Source of the DNA: Ruminococcaceae bacterium UBA6392
GTDB taxonomy: Bacteria; Bacillota; Clostridia; Oscillospirales; Acutalibacteraceae
Reading direction: 5' to 3'
Length of the DNA: 12,948 bases
NCBI GenBank assembly: GCA_002438685.1
Contig: DJQG01000048.1
Coordinates: 1 to 12,948, forward strand
Shown here: piece by piece, positions 7,801 through 12,948 of the stretch
Layout of the letters: every line of letters starts with the position of its first letter
How positions within the stretch are numbered: the stretch's first letter is position 1
Notes under the pieces: generated by a model
Told to the model about the DNA's origin: nothing
Seen by the model: only the letters and a program-made list of their open reading frames with translations
The model's database searches: none
Position numbers and translations under genes: made by a program

Positions 7801-8016
7801 TTCGAGCGTCAGCGGCTCCATATAGACCTTATCGGCTATGGTAGTGTCGGTCATTATCGTTGCGGGGTTCGAGTTCGCGAGGACGACCTCGTAGCCCTCC
7901 TCACGCAGGGCGAGGCACGCCTGAGTTCCCGCATAGTCGAACTCGGCAGCCTGACCGATGACTATAGGACCCGAGCCGATAACGAGCACCTTTTTTATAT
8001 CAGTTCTCTTAGGCAC
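4819..8016 (-). CDS. carB: Carbamoyl-phosphate synthase large subunit
   Basis: Makes carbamoyl phosphate from bicarbonate, two ATP and ammonia passed from CarA, feeding pyrimidine and arginine synthesis in the cytosol. 1065 aa, the normal full length. The two homologous ATP-grasp halves are plain: GSGPIVIGQAAEFDYAG (14-30) with EVNPRVSRSSALASK (298-312), and GSGPIRIGQGVEFDYS (557-572) with EVNPRASRSVPFLSK (832-846). An oligomerisation segment lies near 400-550 and a C-terminal MGS-like allosteric domain from about 935 (FNIEATAGTAAFLKKHGI at 962-979, INTR at 1007-1010), where nucleotides such as UMP act in relatives. The start codon is GTG at 8014-8016, overlapping the carA stop by 8 bp. It is the last gene of the operon, followed by a strong terminator. 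No catalytic residue I checked is missing. Confidence 0.98.
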   Translation of the reverse strand: MPKRTDIKKVLVIGSGPIVIGQAAEFDYAGTQACLALREEGYEVVLANSNPATIMTDTTIADKVYMEPLTLEYLARICRYERPDAIVPGIGGQTGLNLAMQLAKKGVLKECEIELLGTDAESIERAEDRELFKELCESIGEPIVPSQITYNIEEGLEAAEKIGYPVILRPAFTLGGTGGGFAYDPEEMRDMMKNALALSPVHQVLVEKSIKGYKEIEYEVIRDANDTAITVCNMENLDPVGIHTGDSIVVAPSQTLTNKEYQMLRDSALKIIRALGVKGGCNVQFALDPHSFRYYVIEVNPRVSRSSALASKASGYPIARVSAKIAVGMDLHEIQLANTPACFEPSLDYVVTKMPRFPFDKFPAAHNTLSTQMKATGEVMSVGRTFEESLLKAIRSLEESKNHLHMEKFDSAHMSVDELLEYIKEGTDDRLYAISQLMWMGVDPSLICDITHIDMFFLDKIKKIVDFEKEMEANPGSDILLREAKRLGFSDSYIAELWKESEDSIYERRCKEDIFPTYKMIDTCASEFDSYVPYFYSTYASENESVVSDKKKIIVLGSGPIRIGQGVEFDYSTVHAVHAIQQLGYEAIVINNNPETVSTDYTTADKLYFEPLTTEDVMNIVHLEKPEGVIVTLGGQTAVNLAAPLAKRGVKIIGTDCDAIERAENRDAFDAVIKSLGIPNPKGEAVTDIETGAAVAARIGYPVLVRPSFVLGGRAMEIVANETMLRKYLKNAVEVDEDKPVLIDKYLMGKEVEIDAICDGSEVFIPGIMELVERTGVHSGDSTSVYPPFSISQKVRDTIAEYTTKLGLGIGIVGLFNIQFIVDSDESVYVIEVNPRASRSVPFLSKSTDCNLVRIATKVMLGQSLHDQGITDMRLPDGKRWYVKAPAFSFEKLTGMDAYLSPEMKSTGEAIGYDKRLNRALYKALQASGVRMKEYGTVIVTLADEDKEEALPLVKRFYHLGFNIEATAGTAAFLKKHGIRTRVRGKLSEGSTEILDSIRAGYVSYVINTRAILSGVHFEDGVEIRRCAVQNGVTIFTSLDTVKIVLDVLEEITPEISTINGDGEN

Positions 8017-9103
8017 GCTCCTTCGCCTCCTTCATATAGTCGATAAACTGACCGAACAGATAGCTGCTGTCCTGCGGACCGGGCGCGCTCTCGGGGTGAT
8101 ACTGCACGCTGAAGACAAGATCTTTCCTGCATCTGACTCCCTCGACGGTGTTGTCGAGAAGATTTATGTGCGTCACTTCGAGATCGGTGCCCTCGACCGT
8201 TTTCGGGTCAACGGCGTAGCTGTGATTCTGCGAGGTTATCTCTATCTTATTGGTGTCAAGGTTCATGACCGGGTGGTTTCCGCCGCGGTGACCGAACTTG
8301 AGCTTATATGTCTTTGCGCCGTAGGCGAGGGATATCATCTGATGTCCGAGGCAGATGCCGAAAATCGGATATTTGCCGCGAAGCGCCCTGACCGTGTTTA
8401 TGACAGGGGTCACATCCTCGGGGTCGCCGGGGCCGTTCGAGAGAAACACTCCGTCGGGCTTCATGAATTCTATTTCATCCGCCGGCGTGTCATAGGGCAC
8501 GACAACGACGTTGCAGCCGAACTTGTTGAGGCTGCGCACGATATTGAGCTTCATGCCGCAGTCTATCGCAACGACATTGAACTGCGGGTTCGAGGTGCGC
8601 GAATACCAGCGCTTTTTGCAGCTGACGCGGCTGACCGCATCGTGGGCGATGGGGGTATTTTTGATTATCTCCACCGCGACCTCGGCCGGGATATCGGGCG
8701 AAGTTATAAGCACACGGCGCGAGCCCAGATCGCGTATGCTGCGGGTGAGCTTTCTCGTGTCAACGCCGGAGATACCGGGGATGCCGTTCTCTTCGAGCAG
8801 CTCCGAGAGCGTCTTTGTGTATCTGAAATTCGAGGGCATATCGTTGTAGTCATACACGATAAGACCGCCTATGCTCGGGTTTTTGCACTCGAAATCGTCG
8901 TCGGTTATGCCGTAGTTGCCTATGAGCGGATATGTCATAACGACCATCTGATCGGTATACGACGGGTCGGAGACTATCTCCTGATAGCCGACCATCGAGG
9001 TGTTGAAAACTATCTCGCACACCCTGTCGGTATAGCTGCCGAAGCCGTATCCGTAGTACTCGCTGCCGTCCTCGAGGACGATCTTGCGGTCTATGAGTCT
9101 CAT
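8009..9103 (-). CDS. carA: Carbamoyl-phosphate synthase small (glutaminase) subunit
   Basis: Hydrolyses glutamine and channels ammonia to CarB. 364 aa, usual length for the family. The CPSase small-chain N-terminal domain runs from about 1 to 150 (FNTSMVGYQEIVSDPSY at 33-49, and GVDTRKLTRSIRD at 113-125). The class I glutamine amidotransferase domain runs from about 175 onward: oxyanion-loop NGPGDP (223-228), nucleophile Cys251 in FGICLGHQ, and His336/Glu338 in QYHPESAPGP. The triad is intact. The ATG at 9101-9103 has AAGGAG upstream at a rather long spacing of 11 bases. It follows purC by 21 bp, and its 3' end carries the ribosome site and GTG start of carB, so the two subunits are translationally coupled. 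Confidence 0.98.
   Translation of the reverse strand: MRLIDRKIVLEDGSEYYGYGFGSYTDRVCEIVFNTSMVGYQEIVSDPSYTDQMVVMTYPLIGNYGITDDDFECKNPSIGGLIVYDYNDMPSNFRYTKTLSELLEENGIPGISGVDTRKLTRSIRDLGSRRVLITSPDIPAEVAVEIIKNTPIAHDAVSRVSCKKRWYSRTSNPQFNVVAIDCGMKLNIVRSLNKFGCNVVVVPYDTPADEIEFMKPDGVFLSNGPGDPEDVTPVINTVRALRGKYPIFGICLGHQMISLAYGAKTYKLKFGHRGGNHPVMNLDTNKIEITSQNHSYAVDPKTVEGTDLEVTHINLLDNTVEGVRCRKDLVFSVQYHPESAPGPQDSSYLFGQFIDYMKEAKERA
8014..8032 (-). promoter_or_regulatory. Ribosome binding site fixing the GTG start of carB
   Basis: On the minus strand a perfect AAGGAGG (8026-8032), inside the carA codons for the C-terminal MKEAKERA region, sits 9 bases before GTG (8014-8016). The protein from this GTG begins MPKRTDIKKVLVIGSGP, matching the normal CarB N-terminus, so no upstream ATG is needed. 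A second AAGGAG copy lies only one base from the GTG, too close to serve. Confidence 0.85.
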
Positions 9104-9124
9104 TTAAAAATACACTCCTTGAAT

Positions 9125-9829
9125 TTATCGGATCGAGCTCTGAAGTCTCGCGAGAACATCTCTGTAGCCGCCGAGAACATCGCCGAGGTCGCGGCGGAAT
9201 CTGTCCTTATCGAGCTTCTTGTCGGTCTCCATATCCCACAGGCGGCAGGAATCGGGGGATATCTCATCGCACAGAACAAGTCCGTCGTCGGTGCGTCCGA
9301 ACTCGAGCTTGAAATCGACAAGGCGCACGCCGCCCTTTGCGAACAGCTCGGTCATCAGCTCGTTTATGCGCTTGGACATGGCTCTGAGCTCGTCGAGCTC
9401 CTCCTGCGTGGCGAGACCGATGGCGGTTATCTGGCTGTCGTTTATCATCGGATCGCCGAGTTCGTCGCTCTTGTAGCTGAACTCAACGACTGTGTTCTTC
9501 AGGGGCGAGCCCTCCGGCACGCCGTATTTCTTTGAAAAGCTTCCTGCTGCGATATTTCTGACTATGACCTCGACCATAACGATCTCAGCCTTCTTCGCGA
9601 GAACTGTAGTCTCGTCGATGACCTTGAGAAGATGGGTCTTGATTCCGTTCTTCATGAGGTAATCAAAGATGATGTTGGAGATCGCCGCGTTGAGTTTTCC
9701 TTTTCCGGGCAGATCCTCTTTCTTGACGCCGTTGCCGGCAGTGGCGGTGTCCTTGTACTTGATGATGCAGGTACCGGGCTCCTCCGAACTGTAAACGACC
9801 TTGCTCTTGCCTTCATACAACTTTTCCAT
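9125..9829 (-). CDS. purC: Phosphoribosylaminoimidazole-succinocarboxamide (SAICAR) synthetase
   Basis: Joins aspartate to CAIR using ATP, giving SAICAR in de novo IMP synthesis. 234 aa, the normal single-domain bacterial length, with no fusion to purE. Family motifs: KLYEGKSKVVY (3-13) forming the ATP glycine loop, RNIAAGSFSKKYG (91-103), LVDFKLEFG (170-178) and DEISPDSCRLWD (188-199), the last being the signature near the substrate site. The ATG at 9827-9829 follows AAAGGA at about 9 bases. It lies 33 bp after purF and 21 bp before carA. The other middle-pathway purine genes (purE, purB, purM, purN) are not adjacent, so they must lie elsewhere. Confidence 0.98.
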   Translation of the reverse strand: MEKLYEGKSKVVYSSEEPGTCIIKYKDTATAGNGVKKEDLPGKGKLNAAISNIIFDYLMKNGIKTHLLKVIDETTVLAKKAEIVMVEVIVRNIAAGSFSKKYGVPEGSPLKNTVVEFSYKSDELGDPMINDSQITAIGLATQEELDELRAMSKRINELMTELFAKGGVRLVDFKLEFGRTDDGLVLCDEISPDSCRLWDMETDKKLDKDRFRRDLGDVLGGYRDVLARLQSSIR

Positions 9830-9862
9830 ACCGCAGTTTCCTTTCGCTTTTCGTATTTTTAT

Positions 9863-11287
9863 TTATTTGCTCCGCTCGGAGAGTTTCCCCTCAAAGCGGT
9901 CTTTGGTGATAACATCCGGAATAGGGGTCGGATAGACTCCGTTGAAGCACGCGCTGCAGAAGTTCTTGCTGCCTATAAGATTCTCGAGCTCCGACTCCGG
10001 CAGATATCCGAGGGAATCCGCGCCGATTATGTCGGATATCTCCTCCACCGAATGGTGGCAGGCGATAAGATTCTCGCGCGAGTCAACGTCCGTGCCGTAG
10101 TAGCACGGATGCATGAACGGCGGCGATGAAATGCGCATATGCACCTCTTTTGCCCCCGCTTCGCGCAGGAGGTTGACTATCTGACGGCTCGTCGTGCCGC
10201 GCACTATCGAGTCGTCGATGAGCACTATCCTCTTATCCTTTACGGATTCGCTTATCGCGCTGAGCTTTATTCTGACCTGGTCTATCCTCTTGTCCTGACC
10301 GGGCGAGATGAAAGTTCTGCCGATATATTTGTTTTTTATGAAGCCCATTCCGTAAGGTATTCCCGACGCCTCGGCATAGCCCAGAGCGGCGTCGATTCCC
10401 GAATCCGGGACGCCCATGACGACATCGGCTTCGACCGGATGGGTCTTTGAAAGTATCGCGCCGGCATTTCTGCGCGCCGCGTGAACCGACACGCCGTCAA
10501 TGACGGAATCGGGTCTTGCAAAATAGATATACTCAAAAATGCATGAACGTCTCGGCTTTTCACCGCAGTGTTCCCTGTTCGAACGCACGCCGTTTTCGTC
10601 AAAGACGAGTATCTCGCCGGGGAGTATATCGCGCTCGAATTTTGCGCCGACGGCGGAGAGCGCGCAGCTCTCTGACGCGACGACATATGTGCCGTCGAGC
10701 GTTTTGCCGTAACACAGCGGACGGAAGCCGTAAGGGTCGCGCGCTGCGAGCAGCTTTGCGGCGGACATGAGCACGAGGGAATACGCACCCTCGAGCCTGT
10801 TCATCGCGCTGCTCAGCGCGTTTTCTATCGAAGGACAGTTGAGGCGCGCCTGCGTGACGATATAGGCGATTATCTCGGTGTCGCTCGTCGTGTGGAAGAT
10901 AGCGCCGCCGAGCTCGAGCTCGCTGCGCAATTCATAGGCGTTGCTGAGGTTTCCGTTGTGGGCAAGAGCCATCTTGCCCTTCTGGTGGTTGACCTCGATG
11001 GGCTGGCAGTTTGCTCTGCTGTTGCCGCCGGTCGTGCCGTAGCGAACGTGAGCGACAGCCATCCTGCCCTGCGGGAACTTCATCAGATCGTCGCGCGAAA
11101 AGACTTCGTTGACAAGTCCGATATCCTTGCGCGAAGCGAACACTCCGTCGTCGTTGACGACTATGCCGCAGCTCTCCTGTCCTCTGTGCTGCAGGGCATA
11201 GAGACCGTAATAGGCGAGATCCGCCACGGGACCGGGCTTGGGTGAATAGACTCCGAAAACGCCGCACTCTTCATGCAAGTTTGCCAT
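9863..11287 (-). CDS. purF: Amidophosphoribosyltransferase (glutamine PRPP amidotransferase)
   Basis: Catalyses the committed purine step, PRPP plus glutamine to phosphoribosylamine. 474 aa. A 7-residue propeptide (MANLHEE) precedes the Ntn nucleophile Cys8 in CGVFGVY; propeptide removal would expose it. The glutaminase domain includes HVRYGTTG (80-87) and AHNGNLSN (109-116). The phosphoribosyltransferase domain has the PRPP loop VLIDDSIVRGTTS (355-367). Cys249, Cys395, Cys444 and Cys447 match the four cysteines holding the 4Fe-4S cluster in the Bacillus subtilis-type enzyme, which makes it oxygen-sensitive and suits an anaerobe. The ribosome site GGAG lies within the end of pyrG, 11 bases before the ATG, and pyrG stops only 6 bp earlier, so the two genes are cotranscribed and probably coupled. 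Feedback inhibition by AMP/GMP is expected from the family. Confidence 0.98.
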   Translation of the reverse strand: MANLHEECGVFGVYSPKPGPVADLAYYGLYALQHRGQESCGIVVNDDGVFASRKDIGLVNEVFSRDDLMKFPQGRMAVAHVRYGTTGGNSRANCQPIEVNHQKGKMALAHNGNLSNAYELRSELELGGAIFHTTSDTEIIAYIVTQARLNCPSIENALSSAMNRLEGAYSLVLMSAAKLLAARDPYGFRPLCYGKTLDGTYVVASESCALSAVGAKFERDILPGEILVFDENGVRSNREHCGEKPRRSCIFEYIYFARPDSVIDGVSVHAARRNAGAILSKTHPVEADVVMGVPDSGIDAALGYAEASGIPYGMGFIKNKYIGRTFISPGQDKRIDQVRIKLSAISESVKDKRIVLIDDSIVRGTTSRQIVNLLREAGAKEVHMRISSPPFMHPCYYGTDVDSRENLIACHHSVEEISDIIGADSLGYLPESELENLIGSKNFCSACFNGVYPTPIPDVITKDRFEGKLSERSK

Positions 11288-11293
11288 AGGTAT

Positions 11294-12904
11294 TTATTCT
11301 CCGATCTCAGATTTTTCAAGTGCTGCGGCTATAAAGCCTTTGAACAGCGGGTGAGCCTTGTTGGGACGGGATTTGAACTCGGGGTGATACTGCACTCCGA
11401 CATAGAACGGACGGTCGGAAAGCTCGACCGTTTCAACGAGTCTGCCGTCGGGCGAAAGACCCGAAAGGGTGAGTCCGTTCCGGGTAAGTATATCGCGATA
11501 ATCGTTGTTGAACTCGTAGCGGTGGCGGTGGCGCTCGGAAATTTCGGACTTTCCGTAGCAACGCTCCATTGTCGTGCCGGGCTTGATAACGCAGGGATAT
11601 GCGCCCAGGCGCAGCGTGCCGCCCTTGTCGATATTGTCGCTCTGACCGGGCATGAAATCAATGACCTTGTTCTTGCAGAGCTCATCGAACTCGCCCGAAT
11701 GGGCGTCTTTTATACCCGCGACGTCGCGCGCGTATTCTATAACCGCTATCTGCATTCCGAGGCAGATTCCGAAATAGGGAACATTGTTCTCTCTGGCGTA
11801 TTTCGCCGCGAGGATCATGCCCTCGATTCCTCTGCCGCCGAAGCCGCCGGGGACGATTATTCCGTCGAGGTGCGAGAGCTCCTGCTCATAGTTCGCCTCG
11901 GTCAGATTCTCGGAATCGATCCAGTCGATGCGGATGTGGGTGTTAAGAGTGTAACCCGCGTGGCGAAGTGCTTCGGCAACGGACAGATACGCATCATGGA
12001 GCTGGACATATTTGCCGACAAGACCTATCTTGACTTCCTTCTCGCGGTTCTTGATGCGGTGGACAAGCTCCGTCCACTCGTCGAGATCCGGCTCGGGAGC
12101 GTCTATATTAAGCTCGCGGCAGACGACGGACGAGAAGTTCGACTTCTCGAGCATCAGCGGAGCTTCGTAGAGATAAGGCAGGGTGATATTCTCGATAACG
12201 CAGTCGGGCTTGACGTTGCAGAAGAGCGATATCTTCTTGAAGATAGACTCCTCAAGCGGCTCGTCGCAGCGCAGGACGATTATGTTCGGGTTAATGCCCA
12301 TGCCCTGCAGCTCCTTGACCGAGTGCTGGGTGGGCTTGGACTTATGCTCGTCCGATCCACGCAAAAACGGCACCAGAGTGACATGGATAAAGAGGCTGTT
12401 CTCACGCCCTACCTCAAGAGATATCTGTCTTACAGCTTCGAGGAAAGGCTGGGATTCAATGTCACCTATAGTGCCGCCGATCTCAGTAATGACCACGTCG
12501 GCATCGGTTTTCTTGCCGACACGGTATACGAAATCCTTTATTTCATTTGTTATATGGGGTATGACCTGAACGGTCGAGCCGAGATACTCGCCGCGGCGCT
12601 CTTTGTTGAGCACGTTCCAGTATACTTTACCGGTGGTGAGATTCGAGTATTTGTTGAGGTCCTCGTCGATGAAGCGTTCGTAGTGACCGAGGTCGAGGTC
12701 GGTCTCCGCGCCGTCTTCCGTGACATAAACTTCGCCGTGCTGATAGGGGCTCATGGTGCCCGGGTCAACGTTGATATAAGGATCGAGCTTCTGCGCCGCT
12801 ACCTTGAGTCCGCGCGCTTTGAGTATTCGTCCGAGCGACGCCGCAGTTATCCCCTTTCCGAGGCCGGATACGACGCCTCCGGTCACAAAGATGTACTTTG
12901 TCAT
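11294..12904 (-). CDS. pyrG: CTP synthase (glutamine-hydrolysing)
   Basis: Aminates UTP to CTP with ATP and glutamine; the last step of pyrimidine nucleotide synthesis. 536 aa, standard length. The N-terminal synthetase domain carries the P-loop-like GGVVSGLGKGITAASLG (9-25), KLDPYINVDPGTMSPYQHGE (39-58), EIGGTIGDIES (141-151) and KSKPTQHSVKEL (188-199). The C-terminal class I amidotransferase has PGGFGGRG (352-359), nucleophile Cys381 in FGICLGMQ, and His507/Glu509 in QYHPEF. All catalytic residues are present. The ATG at 12902-12904 follows GGAGGG by 6 bases. It is the first gene of the operon inside the window. The sequence before UTP-site KSKPTQ (FLRGSDEH, 180-187) differs from the common YMAASGE/YLKASGE form; I regard this as lineage variation. 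Confidence 0.98.
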   Translation of the reverse strand: MTKYIFVTGGVVSGLGKGITAASLGRILKARGLKVAAQKLDPYINVDPGTMSPYQHGEVYVTEDGAETDLDLGHYERFIDEDLNKYSNLTTGKVYWNVLNKERRGEYLGSTVQVIPHITNEIKDFVYRVGKKTDADVVITEIGGTIGDIESQPFLEAVRQISLEVGRENSLFIHVTLVPFLRGSDEHKSKPTQHSVKELQGMGINPNIIVLRCDEPLEESIFKKISLFCNVKPDCVIENITLPYLYEAPLMLEKSNFSSVVCRELNIDAPEPDLDEWTELVHRIKNREKEVKIGLVGKYVQLHDAYLSVAEALRHAGYTLNTHIRIDWIDSENLTEANYEQELSHLDGIIVPGGFGGRGIEGMILAAKYARENNVPYFGICLGMQIAVIEYARDVAGIKDAHSGEFDELCKNKVIDFMPGQSDNIDKGGTLRLGAYPCVIKPGTTMERCYGKSEISERHRHRYEFNNDYRDILTRNGLTLSGLSPDGRLVETVELSDRPFYVGVQYHPEFKSRPNKAHPLFKGFIAAALEKSEIGE

Positions 12905-12948
12905 TAATATCCCTCCGTATTTTATCTTTCACATTGTAAACTTAAATG
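12905..12948 (-). promoter_or_regulatory. Leader of the pyrG operon (partial)
   Basis: Only 44 bp upstream of pyrG are present. They hold the ribosome site GGAGGG (12911-12916) and a possible -10 box TACAAT (12933-12938, minus strand); a -35 box would fall beyond the window. No hairpin, riboswitch or attenuator is visible in this short piece, and an upstream gene in the same operon cannot be excluded. Confidence 0.35.

Noticed and set aside
7958..9535. Plus-strand open frame of 525 codons across carA and parts of carB and purC
   Set aside because: It spans three intact housekeeping genes antisense, with no domain and biased composition; a shadow frame.
11273..12907. Plus-strand open frame of 544 codons opposite pyrG
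   Set aside because: It mirrors a certain CTP synthase gene, has no recognisable domain, is rich in Arg/His/Glu/Val as expected of antisense translation, and has no ribosome site worth noting. Codon bias depletes stops on the opposite strand.
12905..12948. Riboswitch or CTP-sensing attenuator before pyrG
   Set aside because: Only 44 bp are available and no conserved motif, G-run start or hairpin can be seen; it cannot be judged from this window.

Overview
The window looks like a chromosomal piece of a low-to-moderate GC Firmicute, most probably an anaerobic gut-type clostridium. The evidence is strong AGGAGG-type ribosome binding sites, sigma-A-like promoters, an Fe-S-type PurF with a short propeptide, and Clostridia-style MarR/heterodimeric ABC and permuted NlpC/P60-like proteins. 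I cannot name the species from sequence alone. Ten protein genes are present; nine are on the minus strand. No tRNA, rRNA, CRISPR array, insertion sequence or prophage gene was seen.

Region 1 (1-3513) is a self-regulated exporter operon read right to left: a MarR-type repressor (2924-3394), an ABC half-transporter with a degenerate ATP site (1168-2919), and its partner half-transporter (1-1175, cut by the window edge just before its nucleotide-binding domain). Upstream of marR is a textbook promoter, TTGACA-17 bp-TATAAT, with a 7-2-7 inverted repeat directly after the -10 box. A further cluster of dyads lies over and upstream of the -35 box. This is the architecture of a repressor that switches off its own drug/metabolite exporter operon.

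Region 2 (3523-4796) is a TetR-like regulator (minus strand) and a divergent 176-aa putative papain-fold hydrolase or amidase of the circularly permuted NlpC/P60 (YiiX/LRAT-like) type. The promoter of the hydrolase has a palindrome, ACAACT-TT-AGTTGT, inside the -35/-10 spacer, a likely operator for the neighbouring TetR protein. The hydrolase gene ends in tandem hairpins; the second is a strong bidirectional terminator shared with carB.

Region 3 (4819-12904) is a nucleotide-synthesis operon read right to left: pyrG (CTP synthase), purF (PRPP amidotransferase), purC (SAICAR synthetase), carA and carB (carbamoyl-phosphate synthase). Gaps are 6, 33 and 21 bp, then an 8-bp overlap. It mixes purine and pyrimidine steps. 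Four of the five genes encode glutamine-dependent amidotransferases or their synthase subunit, and the fifth adds aspartate, so the operon collects amino-acid-nitrogen entry steps. All catalytic residues I looked for are present. The leader of this operon lies mostly outside the window.

Most of the window is ordinary housekeeping sequence. The parts most worth a second look are the TetR/permuted-hydrolase pair, the dyad cluster upstream of marR, and the mixed nucleotide operon. I did not find a clearly new multi-gene system.
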